NCBI GenBank assembly: GCA_004212155.1
Contig: RXIG01000019.1
Span: 1 to 33,143 of the forward strand
Length of the DNA: 33,143 bases
Reading direction: 5' to 3'
DNA from: an archaeon
GTDB lineage: Archaea; Methanobacteriota_B; Thermococci; Methanofastidiosales; NM3
Part shown: piece by piece, positions 1-7,986 of the stretch
Layout: each line of letters opens with the position of its first letter
Numbering within the stretch: position 1 is the stretch's first letter
Notes under the pieces: generated by a model
What the model was told of the DNA's origin: nothing
Seen by the model: the letters and a program-made list of their open reading frames with translations, nothing else
Database searches by the model: none
Translations under genes and position numbers: made by a program

Positions 1-100
1 CCCACGCGGTGGAGCTGCGGACAGGGAGCGTCTCCCTGTCCCCCATGCACTGCTCGAGGAGCGCGTATATGCGCTCCGCGTCCCGTGTCCGCACCGGCAT
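1..100 (-). CDS. Partial hypothetical protein, N-terminus only
   Basis: An open frame runs off the left edge of the window on the minus strand. The ATG at 100 gives 33 codons beginning MPVRTRDAERIYALLEQ. I do not recognise the family. The start is supported by position: the TATA element at 121-130 reads gtttatatag on this strand and lies about 25 bases upstream, the distance expected for a leaderless archaeal transcript. The same element serves the plus-strand gene beginning at 152. Too little is visible to assign a function, and the frame could still be chance. Confidence 0.45.
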   Translation of the reverse strand, partial: MPVRTRDAERIYALLEQCMGDRETLPVRSSTAW

Positions 101-120
101 GAGTCCCTATCAACCGCAAT

Positions 121-130
121 CTATATAAAC
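121..130. promoter_or_regulatory. Shared TATA box, divergent promoters
   Basis: The sequence ctatataaac has a TATATA core that reads as a TATA box on both strands. It lies about 25-27 bases from the plus start at 152 and about 25 from the minus start at 100. One element may therefore direct two leaderless divergent transcripts. Confidence 0.55.
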
Positions 131-151
131 ATTTCTATGGATATACTAATC

Positions 152-319
152 ATGCGTAAGCTTTCAGTGATCAAAGGGGACTTCACGCTCACCGACGAGG
201 TGGAGATCGTGTTCGAGAAGACGGTGACACCGTTTGGGAACAGTGCCAAGCTTGATGTTCCCAAACGGTATCTGGGCAAGAGGGCCTATGTTTTGATCCT
301 TGATGATAGTGAAGAGTAG
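152..319 (+). CDS. DUF2080 family small protein
   Basis: A 55-residue protein whose core FEKTVTPFGNSAKLDVPKRY matches, from memory, the DUF2080 family, sometimes labelled putative transposon-encoded protein. The GNSAK(L/V)xVPK pattern resembles small beta-rich DNA-binding antidote folds such as AbrB, but that likeness is inference. An ATG at 137 is also in frame. The ATG at 152 is preferred because it lies at the expected transcription start for the TATA box at 121-130. No transposase, inverted repeat or toxin gene is visible beside it, so the transposon label has no local support. Confidence 0.7.
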   Translation: MRKLSVIKGDFTLTDEVEIVFEKTVTPFGNSAKLDVPKRYLGKRAYVLILDDSEE

Positions 320-348
320 TTTTGTCCCAACGCCTTCTGGACCAATGC

Positions 349-404
349 ATTTTTATATCCTTATCATGTTATCATCAATGGTATCCATTATGATGGGGGT
401 GACC
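349..404 (+). promoter_or_regulatory. S-layer gene promoter and strong ribosome binding site
   Basis: A TATA box (tttttatatcc, about 349-359) predicts transcription from about 380. The leader carries GGGGGTGA ending about four bases before the ATG at 407, a near-perfect archaeal Shine-Dalgarno sequence. A strong leadered promoter fits an abundantly expressed wall protein. Confidence 0.6.
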
Positions 405-406
405 AG

Positions 407-2290
407 ATGCGATATCGTTCATTGATTCTCTTGTTCATTATACTCACTTCACTTACGACGATGCCACCAATGGCGGCAGCCGACGAACCCGAGCTTGAAA
501 GGGATTTTTTCATAGACTCGGAAACGGGCATCCCTAATTGCAAGATCGTCGTCGGTGCTAAGGCTGCGGTATCAGATGTCATCTCGGCATCATGGATAGC
601 GACACAGATAGGGTCGATGGCCTATTATACGGTAAAGGAGGCATCTGTCAGTGAGACTTCGGTAACGTATGACTCGCTCGGTACGCTCTACAATGCCGTC
701 GACGTGCCTGACGATGTGCCGATGATGCCAGACCTTGGTCCGTATGACCCTACAAGCGGCCCTTCATCGATATCGGTGATACCCTATTCATGCACCAAGT
801 CGCCATCATGGAACTACGATGCGTACATCGATGCCCAAACAACGTTTTCGGAGGGGCAGAACTGGTTGGTCGATACAGGATTCTCATTTGAGACTCTTGC
901 CATTGACCTCTCATTTGCGATACCGACACCTGATGCGTCTTCACCCTTTGCACCTGATGCGTCCCAGACGTATCTCCCCAAGGATGATGATGAACGCATA
1001 TATCCTGCCGTGTTCCCACGCAGCTACTGGGGCGTCGAGATCGACGGCACGTCATACGATCCTCGAGGGGGTGCAGTATACCGGGTCATGATCTACGGTC
1101 TTGCAGACCCACTTGATACCACCACGATATCCGCGCGTTCGACCGCATCGCATATGCGAGACCCCATTTACTCGAAAAATACCCACGAACTCTACAATGA
1201 GACGGGAAAGGTATACTTCCTTGGACAGGAGTATCCTGCGTTGAGCGTCGGGACCGATGGTAAGGGATACGACTACATGCTCTACGGCACACCCCACTGG
1301 AACTCGGTAGAGGCGCGGGAGGGAACGGCCTACGTGACACAGACGGGATGGACGGTCGAGTTTACCTCGATAAATATCTATGATTCTACGGTAAGCATCA
1401 CGGCCACAAGCGATGAGGGAAGCTCAAAGGACATCGTCATCGGCGAGGGCGAGTCGTTTGCCTTTACGAGTGAGGTCGTGCCGGGCGTGTCTGTCCCCGT
1501 CATGGCGATATCCATCTCATCGCTGGCCATACGCTCATCCAAGGTCGCAACATGCTCAATCTACTCGCTCTCCGGCGTCGGTGCCATGAGGGAGACGATC
1601 TATGAGCTCGATGATCCGTATACGGTCAGCTCAGACCATGAGTGGTATCTTGATATCATGCCGTTGAACGGGACCCAGCGGCCCGATGTTGACAATGACC
1701 CCGAACTCTACCGAACGGGCAATCCTAGCTATAATGCGTCTGATTCGCTATCGGTCCATGCCCCCGCGGCGGATAAACCCCTGTGTGTGCCCTATCTCGA
1801 GCTATGGCTTGCCACACCCATCGTCGCAAACGGTTCCGGATCGATCTCAGTGCCACTCTTCTCTACGGAAGAAACGCATTACGCCACCATGGAAGTAACT
1901 GACGATGATACCTCTGACGCCATGATATCGGGACATATACGCTTCACGCGCAAGAACATCCAGGAGACCACAACGGTACAGCGAGTCGACATAGAACCAC
2001 AAGACCTGGCGATCAAGGACACTGAGATAACTTCGGACATGAAAAGCGAATACAATCTCATCCTCATCGGGGGGCCTGTCGCAAACAAGGTGGTACAGGA
2101 GATCATAGCGCTCGGACTGACGAGCTTTGAAACCTGGGCCACGTCAGTAGGGGAGTTCCAATACTATGCTGATGTCTTCGTAAAGGGCAAGGATGTCATC
2201 GTCGTCGCGGGAAAGGATCGTGAAGCCACCCATGATGCGGCGAGGTCTTTTTTGAATTCCTTATCCTCACTGCAATCCAGTATCCAGTGA
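407..2290 (+). CDS. Secreted S-layer protein, Methanococcus type
   Basis: A 627-residue exported surface protein. Residues 1-25 form a Sec signal peptide (basic MRYR, hydrophobic core, cleavage likely after AAA). Residues 42-75, with IVVGAKAAVSDVISA and IATQIGS, match the N-terminal S-layer domain of methanococcal wall proteins. Residues 548-625, with LILIGGPVANKVVQEI and VIVVAGKDREATHDAA, match the paired C-terminal domain. Four N-glycosylation sequons are present (N264, N421, N443, N475). There is no C-terminal membrane anchor or sorting tail, so assembly probably relies on protein-protein contacts. The gene stands alone behind a strong promoter and ends at a T-rich terminator. The sugar-nucleotide genes that follow could supply its glycan. 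The family call is strong; the role as principal lattice protein is inferred. Confidence 0.88.
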   Translation: MRYRSLILLFIILTSLTTMPPMAAADEPELERDFFIDSETGIPNCKIVVGAKAAVSDVISASWIATQIGSMAYYTVKEASVSETSVTYDSLGTLYNAVDVPDDVPMMPDLGPYDPTSGPSSISVIPYSCTKSPSWNYDAYIDAQTTFSEGQNWLVDTGFSFETLAIDLSFAIPTPDASSPFAPDASQTYLPKDDDERIYPAVFPRSYWGVEIDGTSYDPRGGAVYRVMIYGLADPLDTTTISARSTASHMRDPIYSKNTHELYNETGKVYFLGQEYPALSVGTDGKGYDYMLYGTPHWNSVEAREGTAYVTQTGWTVEFTSINIYDSTVSITATSDEGSSKDIVIGEGESFAFTSEVVPGVSVPVMAISISSLAIRSSKVATCSIYSLSGVGAMRETIYELDDPYTVSSDHEWYLDIMPLNGTQRPDVDNDPELYRTGNPSYNASDSLSVHAPAADKPLCVPYLELWLATPIVANGSGSISVPLFSTEETHYATMEVTDDDTSDAMISGHIRFTRKNIQETTTVQRVDIEPQDLAIKDTEITSDMKSEYNLILIGGPVANKVVQEIIALGLTSFETWATSVGEFQYYADVFVKGKDVIVVAGKDREATHDAARSFLNSLSSLQSSIQ

Positions 2291-2296
2291 ATGGAA

Positions 2297-2312
2297 TGAA
2301 TTTTTTTAAAAT
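2297..2312 (+). terminator. T-rich terminator after S-layer gene
   Basis: A run of seven T (2301-2307) starts ten bases after the S-layer stop codon and is followed by AT-rich sequence. This is the usual form of an archaeal intrinsic terminator. There is no strong hairpin. Confidence 0.5.
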
Positions 2313-2426
2313 TAATGCATGATATTATTTAATTGAACCATTACACACATTATGGATATTCCAAAGCCTTTTTTAACACAAAATATGTATCCATTAGACG
2401 CATCAAGAAATCATTTCATGTGAAAA

Positions 2427-2434
2427 GATTAAAG
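2427..2434 (+). promoter_or_regulatory. TATA-like box before wecC
   Basis: The sequence gattaaag lies about 27 bases before the ATG at 2458. This suggests a leaderless transcript covering wecC and wecB. Confidence 0.4.
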
Positions 2435-2457
2435 AGTGACGGTGTAAAGGTACCATC

Positions 2458-3780
2458 ATGCATGACCTCGAAAAGCTTCATGATAATACATTGACCATTG
2501 GCATCGTGGGCGTGGGCTACGTCGGCCTCCCACTTGCCATGTGCTTTTCAAAGGTGTTTACCGTCATAGGATATGACACATCAAGCGAACGCATCGCGCT
2601 ACTTGAGGGGGGCAGGTCGTATATTGACGACGTGACCGATGCCACCCTGGCGGATGTGGTGGGCACCTCGTTTTTTCCCACAAACGATCATGCGCGACTC
2701 GCCGAATGCGATGTGATACTTATCTGTGTCCCGACACCTGTCAAAGAAAATCATGTGCCAGACCTTGGGCCCGTCGAGAACGCCACGAAGACCATCGCCT
2801 CGATCCTGCGCAAGGGGCAGACGGTGGTACTTGAATCCACGACATATCCCGGGACCATGGAGGAGGTGATGAGGCCTATCCTCGAATCGTCCGGCCTATC
2901 GGCGGGGACCGACTTTTTCCTCGCCTACTCGCCCGAACGCATAGACCCGGGCAACAAGCACCACACGATCTACAACACACCAAAGGTCGTGGGGGGCATG
3001 GACGAGCGCACGACGACGTTTATAACAGCGCTCTACCAGAAGGCTATCAACGCTCCGATCGTATCAGTGAGCAACATTCGCACGGCCGAGGCAACGAAGA
3101 TCTTTGAGAACGTGTTCAGGGCCGTGAACATAGCGCTTGTGAACGAACTGTCCATCGTCTTCGACCACATGGGCATCAACACGTGGGAGGTCATACAGGC
3201 GGCATCATCCAAACCCATGGGATTCATGGCACATTATCCCGGGGTGGGCGTGGGCGGCCACTGCATACCCGTCGATCCCTACTACCTGTCATACAAGGCG
3301 CGAAAATGCGGTCACACAACGAGATTCATAGAACTTGCAGGTCAGATCAACTCGTACATGCCGGTGCATGCGACATACCTTGCGCTCGATGCGATGGCAC
3401 ATGCCGGCGTGACGATACACGACGCATCGGTGACGGTGCTTGGCGTGACGTACAAGCCCAATACGATGGATACGAGGGACTCGCCATCGTTTGACATCAT
3501 ACGCCATTTGCAGGGCATCGTCAAGACCGTCACGTTCCACGACCCGTTCGTCGATGATATCGTGGTGGACGGGTCAGCGTACAAGAGTGTGAAAACGCTC
3601 GAGGAAGCGCTCAATTGCGACTGCGCCATCCTTGCAGTTGACCATGAGGCATACAGGGGCGTTGAAGCGCTCCTTGCTCGATCGAACGTTCGCGCCGTAG
3701 TCGACGGGAAGAACTTCCTTGACAGTTCATCCATCCCGAACAAGGTATACAGAGGCATAGGAAAAGGTGGTATGCAATGA
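2458..3780 (+). CDS. wecC: UDP-N-acetyl-D-mannosamine dehydrogenase-like nucleotide-sugar dehydrogenase
   Basis: A 440-residue cytoplasmic enzyme of the UDP-glucose/GDP-mannose dehydrogenase family. It oxidises C6 of a UDP-sugar with two NAD+ to give the uronic acid. Visible features are the N-terminal Rossmann motif GIVGVGYVGLPLA (residues 15-27), CVPTP, the ESTTYPGT segment, SPERIDPG, the catalytic cysteine C269 in GGHCIPVDPYYL, and the C-terminal nucleotide-sugar domain with VTYKPNTMDTRDSPS. Length and motifs fit the UDP-N-acetyl-hexosamine branch (WecC/WbpA-like) better than Ugd. The partner gene wecB overlaps its stop by four bases (ATGA), which indicates translational coupling. Together they would make UDP-ManNAcA from UDP-GlcNAc. 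Direct action on UDP-GlcNAc (WbpA/TviB type) cannot be excluded by eye. Confidence 0.85.
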   Translation: MHDLEKLHDNTLTIGIVGVGYVGLPLAMCFSKVFTVIGYDTSSERIALLEGGRSYIDDVTDATLADVVGTSFFPTNDHARLAECDVILICVPTPVKENHVPDLGPVENATKTIASILRKGQTVVLESTTYPGTMEEVMRPILESSGLSAGTDFFLAYSPERIDPGNKHHTIYNTPKVVGGMDERTTTFITALYQKAINAPIVSVSNIRTAEATKIFENVFRAVNIALVNELSIVFDHMGINTWEVIQAASSKPMGFMAHYPGVGVGGHCIPVDPYYLSYKARKCGHTTRFIELAGQINSYMPVHATYLALDAMAHAGVTIHDASVTVLGVTYKPNTMDTRDSPSFDIIRHLQGIVKTVTFHDPFVDDIVVDGSAYKSVKTLEEALNCDCAILAVDHEAYRGVEALLARSNVRAVVDGKNFLDSSSIPNKVYRGIGKGGMQ

Positions 3781-4883
3781 ACATTCTCACGGTCGTCGGG
3801 GCACGGCCAAATTTCATCAAGGTGGCCCCACTACTTCGACAGTTCAAAAGAAATGACATATCATATGACCTCATACACACGGGGCAACACTATGATGTGG
3901 CGCTCTCGCAGGTCTTTTTCGAACAGCTTGACATCCCAACGCCCGACCACTACCTCGGTGTCGGCAGCGGCACTCACGGCGTGCAGACGGGAAAGACCAT
4001 GATGAAGATCGAGGAGATACTCATGGAGCAAGACTACGACCTCGTATGCGTCGTTGGGGACGTGAACTCGACGCTTGCGGCTGCGCTTGCGGCCGTTAAG
4101 CTCCACGTGCCTGTCGCACATATAGAAGCGGGATACCGGTCGTATGACATGCGAATGCCGGAGGAGATCAACAGGGTGCTCGTAGACAGGGTCTCCCAGC
4201 TCCTCTTTGCCCCCACGGAGACGGCCGTCCTCAATCTCATCAACGAAGGGGTGTCACAAGAACGTATCTTCCTCGTTGGCAACATCATGTGCGAGACGCT
4301 CCTTACGAACATGTCCAAGATGTCGCGTCCGTCGGAGATAGAGGAGGATGAGTATGTGCTCCTCACGGCACACCGCGCAGAAAACACTGACGATCCACAA
4401 CGTCTCCGCTCGATACTGGAGGGCGCATCTGCGTCTGAACTGCCCGTGCTCTTCCCTGCCCACCCGCGCACGGTCCAAAAGCTCGGGGACCTTGGACTGC
4501 GTGAATGGGTAGAGGAAACATCCTCGATTCGCATCATCGAACCGTTGACATACCTTGACTTCCAGTATGCCCTCTCCCATGCACGCGTTGTCCTGACCGA
4601 TTCTGGCGGCGTTCAAGAAGAGGCGCTCATGCACCACGTGCCCTGCCTCACGCTGCGCACGAACACCGAGCGAATGATCACGCTCCAGTATGGCGCAAAT
4701 ACGCTCGTTGGCATGGAAGCATCCCGGATCGCAGCGCACCTCAGAGAGGCGCTGCAAGGCCATCGTGGCTCGTGGCCAATACCACCCTTCTGGGACGAAC
4801 ACGTCTCAGAGCGCATCGTAGGACACATACGGCAACACTCAGACCTGATATCGATACCCTCAAACGACATTATCATGCCGTGA
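3777..4883 (+). CDS. wecB: UDP-N-acetylglucosamine 2-epimerase (non-hydrolysing)
   Basis: A 368-residue GT-B fold enzyme that interconverts UDP-GlcNAc and UDP-ManNAc. Family hallmarks are VVGARPNFIKVAPL at the N-terminus, HTGQHYD, the GDVNSTLAAALAA loop with the catalytic aspartate, HIEAGYRSYDMRMPEEINR with the two conserved glutamates, the histidine in TAHRAEN, and LTDSGGVQEEA for UDP binding. Length is normal. The ATGA overlap with wecC makes a two-gene operon supplying UDP-ManNAc(A), in archaea typically used for S-layer or surface glycans. Its 3' end overlaps the convergent membrane-protein gene by 11 bases. Confidence 0.9.
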   Translation: MNILTVVGARPNFIKVAPLLRQFKRNDISYDLIHTGQHYDVALSQVFFEQLDIPTPDHYLGVGSGTHGVQTGKTMMKIEEILMEQDYDLVCVVGDVNSTLAAALAAVKLHVPVAHIEAGYRSYDMRMPEEINRVLVDRVSQLLFAPTETAVLNLINEGVSQERIFLVGNIMCETLLTNMSKMSRPSEIEEDEYVLLTAHRAENTDDPQRLRSILEGASASELPVLFPAHPRTVQKLGDLGLREWVEETSSIRIIEPLTYLDFQYALSHARVVLTDSGGVQEEALMHHVPCLTLRTNTERMITLQYGANTLVGMEASRIAAHLREALQGHRGSWPIPPFWDEHVSERIVGHIRQHSDLISIPSNDIIMP

Positions 4884-5688
4884 CATCGATGCGGCGCCGC
4901 GCGTGGCATACGAGCCCCACGACCGAGACGCCCAGGGGCAGGAGCATGAAAGGCCATACGTGACCGATATAGTGTGAAGCCAGCGTGTCCGCATACGCCG
5001 AAATAGACGCATGTCCCAATGCGTCTGCTGTGGAACGGATGTATGCGGCGATGGCCATCATACCGATGAATGAACCGATGCATGAGAGGACGCCTCCGTG
5101 GATGAACGCACGAGAGGTCGGTAGCTCTTCTTTTTTCTTGTAGCCCATGAATCCGACGGTGCCAAGGATCGCCATGCCCATCCACCGCATGTACGAGAGG
5201 ACCGTATAGCGGATGTGTATCGAATCCACGGCCGAACCGTTGAGGAAAAGTGAAACAGGCAATGTCTCTGGTATGAGTTGTTCGAAGTACGTGGCAGGCA
5301 GTGGATATGACGTGGCAAGGTAGGCGGCAAGGGTGCGCCTCAGAGGAACGATGGACACCTGTGATGACAGGTCCCCTCTTCCAGCGATGCTGTCCAGGAA
5401 TGAAGAGACCACAATACGTCCCTGCTGCCTGACCCATGAATCTGAAAGCGCATCGTGCAACCGTGACGCGAGCTCGTTTGCATCTGACATCATGACAAAC
5501 GCGGATAGGATCGAGCCAGCGTCCTCTGCCACCAATGTAAGGAACGCTTCATGTTCAACGCTCTCATCCAGTGCCGAGACAAGACGTTCTTCCGAGGTAA
5601 GGAACGAATACGACACGGATGAGACGAGCACAAGGGAGAGGCATAGCGCCCCCACGAGCACAAGTGCCCAATATGTGCGAACATCCAT
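4873..5688 (-). CDS. Unknown membrane protein with extracytoplasmic domain
   Basis: A 271-residue protein of no family I recognise. An N-terminal membrane segment (about residues 7-28) is followed by a mainly polar stretch of about 130 residues, predicted outside the cell. Three more hydrophobic helices follow, around 163-185, 197-217 and 243-262. A short basic loop (YKKKEE) between the second and third segments is expected inside. No catalytic motif stands out. The gene is transcribed alone, its 3' end overlapping wecB, and its start is about 28 bases from a TATA-like element near 5712-5720. Its position between wecB and the DUF368 lipid-carrier transporter hints at an envelope role, but that is context only. 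Confidence 0.75.
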   Translation of the reverse strand: MDVRTYWALVLVGALCLSLVLVSSVSYSFLTSEERLVSALDESVEHEAFLTLVAEDAGSILSAFVMMSDANELASRLHDALSDSWVRQQGRIVVSSFLDSIAGRGDLSSQVSIVPLRRTLAAYLATSYPLPATYFEQLIPETLPVSLFLNGSAVDSIHIRYTVLSYMRWMGMAILGTVGFMGYKKKEELPTSRAFIHGGVLSCIGSFIGMMAIAAYIRSTADALGHASISAYADTLASHYIGHVWPFMLLPLGVSVVGLVCHARRRIDVTA

Positions 5689-5748
5689 ATACTACAGTGG
5701 TAGGCGCCATTTAATAGTATTTTTTGTAATAAGGAAACCGGGGCACAT

Positions 5749-5757
5749 ATTTTTATT
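5749..5757 (+). promoter_or_regulatory. TATA box before DUF368 gene
   Basis: The sequence atttttatt is centred 25 bases before the ATG at 5778, consistent with a leaderless message. It is separate from the minus-strand TATA-like element near 5712-5720 serving the divergent membrane protein. Confidence 0.5.
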
Positions 5758-5777
5758 CAACGCGCCATAGTCATCGT

Positions 5778-6596
5778 ATGGGCCTCGTGCATCGCATACG
5801 CCTCGATCCGCCTCTGCTGGTCAAGGGCATGGTGATGGGCATTGCAAACATCATACCAGGCGTCTCAGGAGGAACGCTTGCCGTCGTGCTTGGCATCTAC
5901 GACCAGCTCATCGGTGCCATATCCGGTGTGTTTCGCACACGACAAGACAGAGGCAAAAACGTCTTGTTCCTTGCCCATGTGGCGGGAGGGGCCCTCATTG
6001 CTATCACTGCGCTTGCGACGGTGATCGACTTCCTCTACGAGAGCTACACGTATCCGACGGTATACTTCTTCATCGGACTGATAATGGGGAGCATACCGGT
6101 GGTCTATCGGCAACACACCCAGATGCGTCCGTCACCCGTGCATGCTGCGTATCTTCTCGCCGGTGTCGTCTCCGTCATCGCACTTACGCTTCTTGCCCCC
6201 GATAATGGTGCGGCGGTCTCTGGCAATGACGGGATAGTGCTTTTATTCATCGCTGGCATCGCAGGCGCTGCAGCGATGATCGTGCCGGGGTTTTCGGGCT
6301 CATTCGTCCTGGTCGTGATGGGTGTCTACTGGCGACTCATCGATGCGGTCAATCAATTCGACGTCGTTACACTCATTCCCCCTATCCTGGGGGGCATCGT
6401 AGGTATCGTCTTCGTCTCCCATGGCATCGAGATCGTCCTCAAGCGGTATCCAACGAAGTTCTACTACTTCATCATCGGGCTCCTGATTGCATCCGTATGG
6501 AAGCTCTACCCCGGCATGCCGCACGGCGTGATGCTCGCAGCAAGTGTGGTCACGCTCATCGCCGGCGCACTGATGGCCATCCGCTTGTCAGAATAG
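5778..6596 (+). CDS. DUF368 family polyprenyl-phosphate transporter
   Basis: A 272-residue polytopic membrane protein of the DUF368 family. Bacterial members (PopT) are established as transporters that return undecaprenyl phosphate across the membrane. Here the lipid would be dolichyl or another archaeal polyprenyl phosphate used in N-glycosylation. The protein shows the family's internal duplication: NIIPGVSGGTLAVVLGIYD at residues 24-42 and MIVPGFSGSFVLVVMGVYW about 140 residues later, each with the PGxSG re-entrant motif. About eight hydrophobic segments are apparent. The gene is single, with its own TATA box. Proximity to the S-layer and wecBC genes fits a wall-glycan role, although the substrate has to be inferred from bacterial relatives. 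Confidence 0.85.
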   Translation: MGLVHRIRLDPPLLVKGMVMGIANIIPGVSGGTLAVVLGIYDQLIGAISGVFRTRQDRGKNVLFLAHVAGGALIAITALATVIDFLYESYTYPTVYFFIGLIMGSIPVVYRQHTQMRPSPVHAAYLLAGVVSVIALTLLAPDNGAAVSGNDGIVLLFIAGIAGAAAMIVPGFSGSFVLVVMGVYWRLIDAVNQFDVVTLIPPILGGIVGIVFVSHGIEIVLKRYPTKFYYFIIGLLIASVWKLYPGMPHGVMLAASVVTLIAGALMAIRLSE

Positions 6597-6629
6597 ATTT
6601 TTAAGCGATGACGCGAAGAGAAGGGATGT

Positions 6630-7529
6630 ATGGCCTCGTGGAAGAACACCGAACGGATAGGAAGGATGATAGGAACGGCGCAATCCATCGTGTTGCCAAC
6701 GCGCGGATGCTCCTACGACCAGTGCTACATGTGCTCATACTCTAGGGAATGTCCCTCTGTAACTCCGGAAACCATTGTCGAAACGTTCGCTGAGTCGTTC
6801 GATCCTTCTGTCGACAAGGTCAAGATCTTCACATCGGGAAGCTTTCTTGACACCAAGGAGCTCGCCCTCGACCAGATGACGCGCATCGCAGACATCGTCG
6901 CATCGTCTGATGTCCGCGAGCTGTGTGTGGAAACACGACCCGAGTTCGTGAACGAAAAAACGCTGGCGCAGATCAAAGACCATCTTGGGGGGATATCGCT
7001 TGAAGTTGCCATAGGGCTTGAATCAGCAAATGACGATGTGCTGACCTACTACATCAACAAGGGATTCACGTATGCAGACTATGAGTCAGCATCAACCCTC
7101 ATCCATGCGCTTGATTGTCATGTCAAGACATACCTGCTCCTCAAGCCCCCGTTCATGACAGAGTATGAGGCGATGGTCGATGTCGTCGACAGTGCCAAGG
7201 CGATAGAGAAGATAACAGATGTCATCTCGATAAATCCCGTCTCGATCCATAAATACACACCATTGGAACAGTTATGGCGGAAGCGCTCGTACCGGCCGCC
7301 CTATCTGTGGTCGCTTGTATCGTGCCTCAACGAGGTGCGAAAGATCGACCCCCAGGTCATGTCCCATCCCGTCGCCGTGGGTAAGGAGCGGGGCATCCAC
7401 AACTGTGGCAGCTGTGAGCAGGAGATAATGAAGCAGGTCGAGGCATACAACCTCCATGGCAGTGCCATCGACGCGTCGTGTCCCTGCAAGGACGAATGGG
7501 AACACGAGCTCACGAAGGTCTTTTCTTAA
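6630..7529 (+). CDS. raSEA: Archaeosine synthase radical SAM subunit RaSEA
   Basis: A 299-residue radical SAM protein matching the archaeosine biosynthesis subunit RaSEA. With ArcS it converts preQ0-lysine at position 15 of tRNA into archaeosine. The iron-sulfur cysteines are C27, C32 and C35 in RGCSYDQCYMCSY, a Cys-x4-Cys-x2-Cys spacing one residue longer than the classic motif. A GLESANDDV segment and SINPVSIHKYTPLEQLW follow. The C-terminal region carries HNCGSC and SCPC, possible metal ligands. The start at 6630 lies about 28 bases after a TATA-like tttttaag (6598-6605), so the message is probably leaderless. Its partner ArcS is partly present at the right edge of this window. The 3' end overlaps the convergent VOC gene by four bases. 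Confidence 0.85.
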   Translation: MASWKNTERIGRMIGTAQSIVLPTRGCSYDQCYMCSYSRECPSVTPETIVETFAESFDPSVDKVKIFTSGSFLDTKELALDQMTRIADIVASSDVRELCVETRPEFVNEKTLAQIKDHLGGISLEVAIGLESANDDVLTYYINKGFTYADYESASTLIHALDCHVKTYLLLKPPFMTEYEAMVDVVDSAKAIEKITDVISINPVSIHKYTPLEQLWRKRSYRPPYLWSLVSCLNEVRKIDPQVMSHPVAVGKERGIHNCGSCEQEIMKQVEAYNLHGSAIDASCPCKDEWEHELTKVFS

Positions 7530-7972
7530 TGTGAGGAGTAGAGGTCGTCTTTGGGATTGAACGCCTCGATGACGTTGCCATCGGGATCAAGGAAGTAGAA
7601 GAAGCGCTTACCATCTATTTTCTCATTGCCGTGCACGAGCGTGAGAGGGGCAGATATCGTCTTGACGCCGTCATGGACAAGTCGTGCGTAAAGCTCGTCC
7701 ACATCTTCGACCTGGAATGCGATGTGGTTGAACGACGAAGGTGATTCATCAAGTGGTGGTGAGAGCTCAACAAGCTCGATCGTTACCTCGTTTTTCTCAT
7801 CTGAGAGTACCGCAAACGTCGCATCGAAGCCCCTGATGCCCGTCACGGTCTCGAACTGGGGTCCGCTGATGGGATGTTCAAACTGCGGAGCGAGCCCCAG
7901 ATAGCGCACATAAAACTGCTTGGAACGGGAAAGATCGGATACCCGAAGAGCGATGTGGTTGAATAGTGCCAT
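7526..7972 (-). CDS. VOC (glyoxalase-like) metalloprotein
   Basis: A 148-residue protein of the vicinal oxygen chelate superfamily made of two beta-alpha-beta-beta-beta modules. Candidate metal ligands are the histidine in FNHIALRV near the N-terminus, a glutamate in TIELVEL, the histidine in FNHIAFQVEDV and the glutamate in GNVIEAFNP, the usual H-E-H-E set. Members include glyoxalase I, methylmalonyl-CoA epimerase and dioxygenases; the sequence does not decide among them. The start MALFNHIAL at 7972 is chosen because the domain begins immediately there, although the frame is open upstream. It lies 14 bases after the stop of a small zinc-finger gene on the same strand, so the two are probably co-transcribed. 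Confidence 0.85.
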   Translation of the reverse strand: MALFNHIALRVSDLSRSKQFYVRYLGLAPQFEHPISGPQFETVTGIRGFDATFAVLSDEKNEVTIELVELSPPLDESPSSFNHIAFQVEDVDELYARLVHDGVKTISAPLTLVHGNEKIDGKRFFYFLDPDGNVIEAFNPKDDLYSSH

Positions 7973-7986
7973 GGGTATACACTGGT

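Noticed and set aside
137..319. DUF2080 gene as evidence of a transposon
   Set aside because: The family label mentions transposons, but no transposase, terminal repeat or target duplication is visible nearby.
750..1340. Several open frames on both strands inside the S-layer gene
   Set aside because: They lie in other frames of a clearly coding gene, have no promoter or ribosome binding site, and their sequences look like out-of-frame translation.
2291..2457. AT-rich gap after the S-layer gene as a tRNA or RNA gene
   Set aside because: No cloverleaf or strong stem is seen. The sequence is low-complexity AT with T-tracts, fitting a terminator plus promoter.
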